64,000 nt of DNA from a virus, in IMG/VR virus record IMGVR_UViG_3300025264_000007, positions 16,616 to 80,615 of that record; one strand, given 5' to 3'. Of this stretch, positions 56,300 to 64,000 are shown piece by piece. The position numbers were made by a program, and so were the translations under genes. The notes under the pieces are model-generated. The model did not search any database. It was not told the origin of the DNA and saw only the letters and a program-made list of their open reading frames with translations. Within the stretch, counting starts at the first letter, position 1. Every line of letters starts with the position of its first letter.

Positions 56300-57724
56300 T
56301 TAACGATTATTTATATCACCAATCGTGAGCTTTGTTAAGTTGTTGGTAGTAACGCCTGCAAACGTCTCCTTCTGAAGATACCGCAACGCTTGAAAATACT
56401 TGTCGCTGGCATCCCCCGGCGTAAAATAATACACATTCAAGATATCACGAAGCTCTCGCGTCCTTTTCGGCGCGCTTTTCACGATCCCTTTTTCGAGCAG
56501 ACGCAAATTATAATACGCCTTCAGCGCCCACTTATCGCCGTAAGCGCCGGACTGGGAGTTGAAAATGTTTTCTCCTACCAGAGCCCGCTCCACCACCCGG
56601 CTTCCTCCTGCTGGGCATTCGGCATCAGGAAGACGAGGAGTCACGCTGTAGGGATTGCTCGTTACAAACCGATTATGAAAATCGAGGAGATAAAGTTTTA
56701 AAATATCCATATCCTTTTGCCAGGTAAGATCGTAGGCTCCCTCAAAAAGAATCGGTACCGCTGCGTTGAAATCCTGTAACAGCCCCGAATAAGCTGGATA
56801 TCCCCACGCATGGCGAATAACATTTTCCAAGCCTGGAATTGCCGAGAAGCCATATGCGTCAGGAGTGTCCACTCCCGTTAGAATAGGCAGGTCGCAGTGC
56901 CCCGCGTCGTCCCGCGAATCTACGAGGTCTTGATTCATGTAAACCCCTATCATATACTCCCACATAGCCGGATTGGAAATATCGGCGACCAATCTCCAAG
57001 GAGCATTTTTATCAAACGTAAATCCATATTGGGAAGCTATCCCCGTCACAAGCTTATAGTTATCATCGTAGATGTATTTTTTCAATTTCGGTAAATCAGT
57101 GCCATGATCGTCCGTCGAAATTTCGATGGCCAGCCCGGTGTTGAGAGGCGAGCAATATATACTTTCCACAAAACCAGAGAAAGTAAGAGGACCTCCCTTC
57201 CGAATAACTCCCTCACAAAAGCTTGTCAGCACCTTCAGATACGAATCCACGTCTGTAAACTGAGTAATGTTCTTTTGAGAGGTCATGTAAATGTCAGCAA
57301 ACGAAGCATAAACGTCGCTTACCATGTAGTCGTGATATGCATCATAAGCACAGCGCCAACCTTTGGCTGCGCGGGGGTTTGCCCACGGGCTATCTTCAGC
57401 TAAAATCCCTGCCTGTCTAAGTTGCCGGATCCGATCAACAAAGTCACCCCAGGCGTCGGCGACAAAGTCAAGCGCAAAGAGGGTGCCCGCCTGAGAGTTT
57501 TTTAATTGCTTGAGCGACGATTCCTTCACGACTGCGGGGTATCCGTCGGCGTTTATCCTCCCATAATATTTATCTTCGGCCCAAAAATCTAAATAATTCA
57601 TAGTTCCCAAAGTAGGGTAAACAAAATCACGGTATTTTTGACGATAATAAAATGTCTCAGCGCACCCTAACGTGTTCGAACCGTAGGTGAGGAGGGGAGT
57701 ATCGTGCGGCGCTTTTTTAGGCAT
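56300..57724 (-). CDS. Virion structural protein (large, unknown)
   Basis: 474 residues from 'MPKKAPHDTPLLTYGSNTLG', start at 57724 chosen since a 10-residue upstream extension overlaps the hub gene. Aromatic-rich ('YYRQKYRDFVYPTLGTMNYL') with 'YNLRLLEKGI' near the end. Lies between tail genes and the polymerase and is likely part of the tail or baseplate. Confidence 0.5.
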   Translation of the reverse strand: MPKKAPHDTPLLTYGSNTLGCAETFYYRQKYRDFVYPTLGTMNYLDFWAEDKYYGRINADGYPAVVKESSLKQLKNSQAGTLFALDFVADAWGDFVDRIRQLRQAGILAEDSPWANPRAAKGWRCAYDAYHDYMVSDVYASFADIYMTSQKNITQFTDVDSYLKVLTSFCEGVIRKGGPLTFSGFVESIYCSPLNTGLAIEISTDDHGTDLPKLKKYIYDDNYKLVTGIASQYGFTFDKNAPWRLVADISNPAMWEYMIGVYMNQDLVDSRDDAGHCDLPILTGVDTPDAYGFSAIPGLENVIRHAWGYPAYSGLLQDFNAAVPILFEGAYDLTWQKDMDILKLYLLDFHNRFVTSNPYSVTPRLPDAECPAGGSRVVERALVGENIFNSQSGAYGDKWALKAYYNLRLLEKGIVKSAPKRTRELRDILNVYYFTPGDASDKYFQALRYLQKETFAGVTTNNLTKLTIGDINNR

Positions 57725-57735
57725 CGTGTGCTCCC

Positions 57736-60700
57736 TTACCCGAACAGGTCCCACGGTGCCATTTCAAAAAAGCACGTTAGCCGAGTTTCGTATTTCTCCG
57801 GAGTGATGGTGTTTTCGGATTTGACTACCCGATAGTAACCCCCTAACTTTAGTTCTCGCGCTACCATCGTTCCCAATCCCATGTCCGCGTTAATATACAC
57901 CAATTGCCCATTTTGAAACAAGGTGTTTCCCACCATGGTCAAGGTAACGTCTTGGGGAAGGACCAGGGCTTTACTATAATTTGCGCTGACAATAGTCATC
58001 GCCTTCATGTAGGGGATTTTCTTTTCAGAAAAAGACCATGACTTGACGAGTCCGCGATCCGTTCCAAGGAGTAAGTGGTAGATCCCCGCCGCCTCATCCT
58101 CCGTGCGATCGCCGTTCCTCCGGGGAGACACGGGCGTCCCAATCAGCCAATATTGGTAGGAGGGAGCGAAAGGATTATTAGGTGGCGATTTCGAAATCGC
58201 CCGCAATTCGTCTTCCCTATAAACTTTTCCAGGCACAATCTTCCGAGAGGTGCGCGCTACGGTTATATCAAACTTAATGTTTGAGAGACTAGTCTGCCCT
58301 GATTGGAGTTTGGCGGCGAGCACAGGCTCTACCAAATCCCTCAAGAGTCCGCGCGTAAATTCTCTAAAGCCGATGTGCGTTCGTTCTGCTTGAACGATGG
58401 TCTGTAGGAACCACTGTCCAAAATATTCGATCGAAATGGGAATGTCTGCGAGAGAAAAATTCTCAGCGGTGGTGGCTGGAACTCCGAGTTGGCTGGGGGT
58501 GATGCTGCCGAGCACTACTCCATAATCTTTGCGGGAAACGCCCGCTTCAAAAGCGGCGTCGATAATATCCCCAAGGCGCATATAATAGAGGTTAACGCGG
58601 TTAAGACTTCCCACACTCCAAACAACATCCGAGTATGCGTCAATCACGACCTCCGGATCTAAGAAGCCCACTTGGGTGGACGATGGCTTTTTCTCCTCCT
58701 TATCCTTGGTTTCCGTCGCAGCGGTCTGGAATCTTTTTACCGCATTCATCATCTGCCTTGCCGTTCGTTCAGCAGCCCCAGTTGGTGCGTATGGAATAAA
58801 ACGAAATTGCTGCTGCGGGTGACCGTCTAGCCTGATTGTGCCCTGCTTTGAGGTTGCCGCCCTGAACGGACTAATCCGTTCGAGACCAGCCACAAATAGT
58901 CTCTTTTTGGCAAAAAGGCGCGTCAGAAACCCCGCATACTTAGTTTTGCGGGTAGCGGATTCAACGTATTCACGAAGTAGCTGTAGGGTTTGACCCTGCT
59001 TTATGTAGCCTTCTATCTTTCGCTTGTTCTCGTCGTAACTCGGCTCCCCGGCAACTACAGGACGTTTTTTGTTCAGCATGGCCGCCACTTGTCTAATCTT
59101 CTGGTTCGTCGTTATTTCATACTCGATGCCCTCTAGGCTGAGGGGCACCACGGGTTCGTCTATAGATTGGTAGCCCAGGACAGTTCCCATATTCTGCTCC
59201 TTTGTAAGGCGCAGGATATTGCCTGATTTTTGTATCGCCTTATATACATATCCGTTGAGCATGACCCTGCCGCTTTCCGCGAGGGATCGTGGCGGCGTTG
59301 AGTCAGAATCCGATTTGGTTGCCCCCAGAAAGAGAGGAACATCAACGGGTTTCTTCTGTAGGGCTTTGGCAGCGGCACCCACACTCAGCACGTCAGATCT
59401 TTTTGTGTCGGCTAAAAGGTGCCCTATGCTTCCCCCAAAACTAAGCTTAAGGTCTACTTGCCCCTCTTGGCGAAAATCTAGTTTGTAGGTAAAAAGATTT
59501 AACGTAATGAGGCGTTGTGTTGCCTCTAGGGCGCTAAGGAAATCATCATCTACTCCTGTGGGGAAGTGTGTTCCTTCGGGTCGTGCCCAGCCCACCAACA
59601 CCTTGATTGACGTGAAGGCAAGATTTTTATCTTTTATTTCTGCTTCCCCGGTCTCCTCTAAATTACCCCGCGTTGCCATCATCAGTTTGCGCATCCCTAT
59701 TTCCCGCTGGAGGTTCTGCATCGTCTGACTGACTGATAGGTCGGGTTTTCCCGGCACCTTTCCGGCGAGCCGAGCGTCGGTGGGCGTGGGCTTTTTCCCG
59801 CTCGTAAACAAAAAGGCGAGGTATTTATCATTTATCATGTCGGCAGCCGAACCAAAATGAATCGTCAGTTCAGCCTTAAGAACATTTTCCCCGGAGCTTT
59901 TATTATCATATACCCAATTAAAATCTTTAATACCCACATCTGTGCCCTCGGTAGCGCGACTCTTGAGTATGTCTTTTGCCGCGCTGTCGCCTACTGCGCC
60001 AGCGCGCGCTTTAGATAGAGCAATCACTTGAGACCCCAGCGTGTGATCCGGAAACACGATCTCTTCTGTAACCTCACGCTTGTGAGGATCGACCATGGTC
60101 GGATCGGTGGTGACATAAAAAAATCGAAGTTTTGGGATTAGGAGCCCTAGTGCCGCGGGAGTTGCATGAACAAAGCCGCTAGAAGCTCCGGCGGTGGGGC
60201 TGGTCAGCAAGTTTGTAAATGCCGAGGGATCTCCAATATAAGAACTGACTGCCTTGAGCGGGTTTTTTTCTTTAGCCACCCCGTTAAACGCAACCAAAGC
60301 CCCCATGTTTTCAAGTAAAAGGCGTTGGGCGTCTTTAATTTTGAGGGCTACCTCCTCCGAGGCGCTCGGCGTTGGGGGTTTTTCGGGCTCGACTTTGTCG
60401 TTTTCCTCCGCCCATGCTTTTCTGCGAGGGTTGAGCTTTTCGTTCATAGCCTTCTGGCCTTGGGCGACTTCCTCCCGAGTTTCAGTCTTACCACTATTAA
60501 TGTTATAAGTGGTACCCGCTTGCATCATTTCAAGATTTTTCTTATGGAAGTCTTTCAGTGACTGTCTATACTTTTTCCACTCGTCGGGACTATACACGCA
60601 GTACCACTCGCCGTTGATCTGGGTGCAGTCATGTCGCTTGTCAAGCTTAAAAGAATTAGAGAAAAAAAGCTTACCTTTCCTTCGATAGTTGGGTGGGGGT

Positions 60701-60924
60701 GTCTCGCTACCAGGCTTCCACACCGGCTTCCCCGGCTTGATCGCATCTTGGCGCTTGGGGGTCTCGCGGTTGCGCATGACCCAATTGCCCTCGCCGCTGC
60801 GCCCACCCGTTCGCTGGCCACCGAGAAAATACTGGGACTCGAAGGCGCGTAAGCTCCCCGGCAAGCCCAACTCTGTCCAGTTCGACGCCGTTAATATCTT
60901 ATATAGAGGACCCTGCCACGCCAT
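57736..60924 (-). CDS. Large baseplate/tail protein with hub-like C-terminus
   Basis: 1062 residues, the largest virion protein fully in the window. Long N-terminal region of mixed fold with charged linkers ('DKVEPEKPPTPSASEEVALK', 'TETKDKEEKKPSSTQ'). The C-terminus 'GLGTMVARELKLGGYYRVVK' and 'ITPEKYETRLTCFFE' resemble the end strand of hub proteins (gp27/Mu gp44 class). Next to LysM and tape-measure genes, which supports a baseplate place. Confidence 0.6.
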   Translation of the reverse strand: MAWQGPLYKILTASNWTELGLPGSLRAFESQYFLGGQRTGGRSGEGNWVMRNRETPKRQDAIKPGKPVWKPGSETPPPNYRRKGKLFFSNSFKLDKRHDCTQINGEWYCVYSPDEWKKYRQSLKDFHKKNLEMMQAGTTYNINSGKTETREEVAQGQKAMNEKLNPRRKAWAEENDKVEPEKPPTPSASEEVALKIKDAQRLLLENMGALVAFNGVAKEKNPLKAVSSYIGDPSAFTNLLTSPTAGASSGFVHATPAALGLLIPKLRFFYVTTDPTMVDPHKREVTEEIVFPDHTLGSQVIALSKARAGAVGDSAAKDILKSRATEGTDVGIKDFNWVYDNKSSGENVLKAELTIHFGSAADMINDKYLAFLFTSGKKPTPTDARLAGKVPGKPDLSVSQTMQNLQREIGMRKLMMATRGNLEETGEAEIKDKNLAFTSIKVLVGWARPEGTHFPTGVDDDFLSALEATQRLITLNLFTYKLDFRQEGQVDLKLSFGGSIGHLLADTKRSDVLSVGAAAKALQKKPVDVPLFLGATKSDSDSTPPRSLAESGRVMLNGYVYKAIQKSGNILRLTKEQNMGTVLGYQSIDEPVVPLSLEGIEYEITTNQKIRQVAAMLNKKRPVVAGEPSYDENKRKIEGYIKQGQTLQLLREYVESATRKTKYAGFLTRLFAKKRLFVAGLERISPFRAATSKQGTIRLDGHPQQQFRFIPYAPTGAAERTARQMMNAVKRFQTAATETKDKEEKKPSSTQVGFLDPEVVIDAYSDVVWSVGSLNRVNLYYMRLGDIIDAAFEAGVSRKDYGVVLGSITPSQLGVPATTAENFSLADIPISIEYFGQWFLQTIVQAERTHIGFREFTRGLLRDLVEPVLAAKLQSGQTSLSNIKFDITVARTSRKIVPGKVYREDELRAISKSPPNNPFAPSYQYWLIGTPVSPRRNGDRTEDEAAGIYHLLLGTDRGLVKSWSFSEKKIPYMKAMTIVSANYSKALVLPQDVTLTMVGNTLFQNGQLVYINADMGLGTMVARELKLGGYYRVVKSENTITPEKYETRLTCFFEMAPWDLFG

Positions 60925-60929
60925 CTTCT

Positions 60930-61277
60930 CTACCTTCCCTCAAAAAATTCAAGCACCTCTGCAAGAGGCAGTGGAATATAGACAATGTCGCCGATCTTGA
61001 AGTGTGCTTCGGTAGGTTTTTTGTTGAACCACGCGAGAATCCACCACAACTCAGCATAACCATAATACTCGTGGGCTAGATTATAAAGCTTATCCGTTGC
61101 ACCCCAGCGAATCGGGGTGGAACTAATAGAAGAAATTTGCGCGTTGGTAGGATAGTTCAGGCGAGCGGTCTTATACTGGATAATTTGATTTACATCGCGG
61201 TCTCTAAAGAACTGATCGCGATAAGCTCGGTTATCGTTAATGAACATGTCTCTACCGTCGTATCTAGAATATGGCAT
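60930..61277 (-). CDS. LysM-domain baseplate wedge protein (gp53-like)
   Basis: 115 residues. The C-terminal part 'RWGATDKLYNLAHEYYGYAE', 'LWWILAWFNKKP', 'FKIGDIVYIP' is a LysM-type fold like T4 gp53. N-terminal arm 'YRDQFFRDRDVNQIIQY' would bind neighbours. Tail baseplate wedge subunit. Confidence 0.8.
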   Translation of the reverse strand: MPYSRYDGRDMFINDNRAYRDQFFRDRDVNQIIQYKTARLNYPTNAQISSISSTPIRWGATDKLYNLAHEYYGYAELWWILAWFNKKPTEAHFKIGDIVYIPLPLAEVLEFFEGR

Positions 61278-61286
61278 AGCTTAGGG

Positions 61287-62300
61287 TCAGTAAACCCCTC
61301 CCCCTCCGCGCAGTGCGCTCTTGGGCTTTGCACCCGGTTTCAAGTTAAGTAAGCCGCCCTTAGCGTTGTGCTCTTTGACTAGCTGCGCATTAGTTTTTGA
61401 TGCCTGCGCTGGCTGTAAGACTGCCGCGTTTGCTTGGGCGGCTGCGGCGGGGCCTTGGCGCTGAGCCATTGGCTTTTCCGGCGCAGGCGTCGCGGTTGAT
61501 CCATCAGGCTTTTTGGGGATCGGCGCGGCGCTTTTGGGTGGTGGCGGCGTGAGACCTTCCCCCGTCCCCGGCACTCCATAGGGGAAACCTTGTTGTTCTC
61601 CTCCCCGCAAATAGTAATCCGACCCCCGTTTTACCCAGCCGAGGGGGTGCTCATGCAATACGGTCATTTCAAAATTAAGGCGAATAGCTTTAGGGTAATA
61701 TTCCACCCCGTCGCCTTCATCATCATACCCCATTGACCACACAAACATGCCCGCATCCATTTCCGGGTCCATGGTAAAGCCGTTAACATATCCGAGTAAG
61801 CCGCCGCCTGTGGCAGAATCTTGAATCAAGTTGCCAAACTTAACCCGCAGTAAGGGTGCCATATTAATATTGGCTCCTGTTCCAGCTTCATAAAGAGGAT
61901 ATAAAAATTGCAGCAGTGTATTAACATTGTTCAGATTATCGACTGCGGCTTCAGCCGACTCCGCCGGAATCATCCATGATACGGAGACCGCGCGTCGTGT
62001 TGATTGGAAGGTGGCAATCGGATCCATTCTTCCATATACTTGCTCGGATGACCATTCAGAATTATAGGCATCACTAAAACTGTCGAGAAAAGCTGGGAAC
62101 TCAACAAACAATCCTGTGGGGAGGTGCTCTATTTCGAGCATCATTTCCTGTCCATGGGCAAGATTTTCGACCCCCGCCAGCCTTAATTGGTTATAGGGAG
62201 GGGGCTGTGATGTTACAAGACTCCCCAGCGTGGGGGAGGGGGCTTTAGTTCGGTCAGACGTAACCTGCTTTATTCCTTTTTTTGTGCGGCCGCTTGACAT
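61287..62300 (-). CDS. Tail/baseplate structural protein
   Basis: 337 residues. 'FVEFPAFLDSFSDAYNSEWS', 'YGRMDPIATFQSTRR' and 'VSWMIPAES' look like a T4-like tail or baseplate protein; long Pro/Ala-rich tail ('KPDGSTATPAPEKPM', 'AAAAQANAAVLQPAQ') before a Gly-rich end. May bridge baseplate and tape measure. Confidence 0.6.
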   Translation of the reverse strand: MSSGRTKKGIKQVTSDRTKAPSPTLGSLVTSQPPPYNQLRLAGVENLAHGQEMMLEIEHLPTGLFVEFPAFLDSFSDAYNSEWSSEQVYGRMDPIATFQSTRRAVSVSWMIPAESAEAAVDNLNNVNTLLQFLYPLYEAGTGANINMAPLLRVKFGNLIQDSATGGGLLGYVNGFTMDPEMDAGMFVWSMGYDDEGDGVEYYPKAIRLNFEMTVLHEHPLGWVKRGSDYYLRGGEQQGFPYGVPGTGEGLTPPPPKSAAPIPKKPDGSTATPAPEKPMAQRQGPAAAAQANAAVLQPAQASKTNAQLVKEHNAKGGLLNLKPGAKPKSALRGGGGVY

Positions 62301-62313
62301 TATCTATTTCCTC

Positions 62314-64000
62314 CTAGGCAGTTGTCAAATTATATTTAGTATTGATTAGATCCGCAACCACATTACCAAGCTCACGTTCGTTAAGCATCAGCTTGATGTT
62401 CCTAGAAGCTGCTTGGGATTTAAGAGCAGATTCAACCGCTTTAGAGACCTCTTTCCCGATCTCTTTTGCCATTGCTCGGGAGTCTTGGGTAGCACCCCCA
62501 CCCTTACCACCTAGCAACGAAGTTCCTCCCATAATAATGTCGTCTTTGTGGAAGGGAGTAACTTTATTCCCGCGCATAATAAAGTCGCTTTGCGTCTGCT
62601 CCCGCGACATGGCAGCAGCGTCGATGGCCATCGATGCTGCGGTGCCGAGTCCCGGCACCATAGAGGCTGCGCCGGAGGCGATTTCCAGCCCTGCGCCGGT
62701 AAAATCTCCTTGGAGAAGTTTTTGAAGAGCCATGCCTCCGCCTACGAGCAGGCCAATACCGGGCAGCTTCTTTGATAGTTTCATAGCTCCCCCCAGGATC
62801 CCGCTGAATTTTCCAAAGAATCCTTTGCCTTTCTTGAGGGTGCTTCCTAATCCTTTAATTTTTCCCCATAAGCCTCCCATACCCTTTTTCATCCTGCCGG
62901 GGCCCTTTTGGGGGCGGGATTTGCGGAGGCCCGGGTCGTTGTCACCCATAACGGGGGGTGCGCCGGCAGTGATCGCTTGGGGTATGGATGCACTTGCGAA
63001 AGGATTAGTGCCTGACGCTGTTTTCATCAGCGTCGTGATGTCGCCCATCGTCTTCCACATCTTGCGCATTTGGGAGCCGGCGAGAATGATCCCCCCAACA
63101 AATTTTACCAACAAGAGACCCCCGATTACGAGAAGCCAGTTTTTAATTGTTGACCCCCACTTCTCGATTGATGCGGGGTCGAACTTTTTGGCGACGTCGC
63201 TGAGGTATTCAAGGAATTTCTCTAGTTTAGGAGCCATCTTCTCGAATAAGTTTTCCATAATCCCTCTGAACTTATCTGTGAGAGAGTTCATCTTCTCCAT
63301 TCTTTCGTTGATTCCTTTTTGTTCCGCTTTATATTTCGCAAGATCAGCAGGCGTGCCGAACAACCTCGATGCGGTGTCTACATCCACCTTCATGATCTCC
63401 GCAACTGCTTTTTTCTCCCACCGGTTCATGTCGGCAAAGTTTTTGCCGCGCATCCTAAACTCAGCGCGCAACATATCAATTCTCTCGGATTCGCTAGCCT
63501 TCATCAGTTCGATAGAGTTAAGGCGTAGCCCCAACTGAGCGTTAAGTTTTCCTGCTAGATCGGAAGCACCTTCAAAGGTATCCATTTGCTCACCGATATC
63601 AAACATCTGCTTAACGCTCACTCCTAGGGAGCGTGCCTGGCGAGCTAATTTTCTAAATTCTATGGTTCCTCTCCTACCAAATTTGGCTAGCTGGGGTGCC
63701 ATCGCCGCAAAATCTTTCACGATCTGACCGGTGGGAAGACCTACCGACTGTGCCAGGGTGTCAAATTCCAGAGTGGTCTTGGCTGCTGCCGTTGCACTCA
63801 TGTTCATCCCACGACTCAGATAGTCAATGGATTTACCGACGTCTCCGGCGTCTGCTCCAAGTCCCTGAAGGGCAATAGTCGTATCCACCATTGCCGATTG
63901 AGCCGCGTCGCCGGCACCGGCAAAGAGCGTAATGCTGGCGTTGGCACTGGAAATAGCTTTGCCGGTGTCAGCCATAGACTGACCAAAGCGATTGGCGGTC
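62314..64000 (-). CDS. Tail tape-measure protein (partial, runs off window)
   Basis: 562 residues visible; the frame is open past the right edge (the first visible residues before the first Met read 'TANRFGQS'). Long helices ('FGRRGTIEFRKLARQARSLG', 'RLNSIELMKASESERIDML'), hydrophobic stretch ('WLLVIGGLLLVKFVGGIIL') and Gly/Lys-rich segments ('MKKGMGGLWGKIKGLGSTL') are typical. It sets tail length and helps DNA pass the membrane. Ends 'NVVADLINTKYNLTTA'. Confidence 0.82.
   Translation of the reverse strand, partial: TANRFGQSMADTGKAISSANASITLFAGAGDAAQSAMVDTTIALQGLGADAGDVGKSIDYLSRGMNMSATAAAKTTLEFDTLAQSVGLPTGQIVKDFAAMAPQLAKFGRRGTIEFRKLARQARSLGVSVKQMFDIGEQMDTFEGASDLAGKLNAQLGLRLNSIELMKASESERIDMLRAEFRMRGKNFADMNRWEKKAVAEIMKVDVDTASRLFGTPADLAKYKAEQKGINERMEKMNSLTDKFRGIMENLFEKMAPKLEKFLEYLSDVAKKFDPASIEKWGSTIKNWLLVIGGLLLVKFVGGIILAGSQMRKMWKTMGDITTLMKTASGTNPFASASIPQAITAGAPPVMGDNDPGLRKSRPQKGPGRMKKGMGGLWGKIKGLGSTLKKGKGFFGKFSGILGGAMKLSKKLPGIGLLVGGGMALQKLLQGDFTGAGLEIASGAASMVPGLGTAASMAIDAAAMSREQTQSDFIMRGNKVTPFHKDDIIMGGTSLLGGKGGGATQDSRAMAKEIGKEVSKAVESALKSQAASRNIKLMLNERELGNVVADLINTKYNLTTA

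Noticed and set aside
62732-63538. 268-codon plus-strand frame
   Set aside because: Opposite the tape-measure gene; Pro/Phe-rich composition is that of a shadow frame.

Overview
The window is a 64 kb piece of a large, tailed, T4-like (myovirus-type) phage genome, probably a jumbo phage. Every gene I could support is on the minus strand, so the genes are read from the right end of the window to the left. T4-type marks are a UvsX/RecA recombinase, a gp32-like single-strand binding protein with an acidic tail, a DnaB/gp41-like helicase, an RNase H/FEN-like exonuclease, a GroES-like co-chaperonin, a small heat-shock protein, a LysM (gp53-like) baseplate protein and a tape measure. The envelope-directed genes (several lipoproteins, a predicted outer-membrane barrel, a lytic transglycosylase, an L,D-transpeptidase-like protein) suggest a Gram-negative host. 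One lipoprotein has the Cys-plus-'DAGPADAG' style common in Myxococcota/Bdellovibrionota-like bacteria; this is a weak host clue. No tRNA, CRISPR array, insertion sequence or attachment site was seen.

Layout, in transcription order. 64000-56300: virion genes (tape measure, baseplate or tail proteins, LysM wedge, hub-like protein, large structural protein). 56288-48421: replication and recombination block: truncated PolA-type polymerase, FtsZ/tubulin-like protein, Hsp20, SSB, RecA, exonuclease, helicase. 48424-44377: class II ribonucleotide reductase, GroES, two proteins with capsid-targeting-like N-termini, and small proteins. 44237-40824: a full bacterial-type DNA polymerase III alpha (DnaE), an odd replicase in this setting. 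40827-38566: an MT-A70 methyltransferase, dUTPase and a thioredoxin-like lipoprotein. 38512-33604: a dense array of about 20 tiny SH3/KOW-like 'GDLV' proteins, many sharing 14-nt gene overlaps. 33535-23672: FtsH, a glycosylase-like protein, an IMPDH-like enzyme, a sigma-region-4-like protein, core/internal proteins, a P-loop kinase, a cell-wall enzyme and a Dam methylase. 23153-17476: GroEL, small proteins, glutaredoxin, ClpP, transglycosylase. 17000-1: accessory genes: FkbM methyltransferase, two more DNA methyltransferases and a possible nuclease, ParB-like protein, FKBP, MoxR ATPase plus VWA metalloprotein, more GDLV genes and an Smr-like protein.

Together the genes give the phage its own replication set, nucleotide supply (RNR, dUTPase, IMPDH-like), DNA modification (four methyltransferases) and an unusually full protein-quality kit (GroEL, GroES, Hsp20, FKBP/SlyD, FtsH, ClpP, MoxR/VWA). 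Genes are packed by ATGA or 14-nt overlaps. Transcription seems to use many sigma70-type promoters with the pattern TTGAC(A/C/T), nearly always a 16-bp gap, then TATNNT; the sites recur across the window and all point leftward. At least nine membrane peptides of 24-58 residues fill apparent gaps. One C92-type peptidase gene needs a one-base frame change at a GGGG-TAA site to be read in full.
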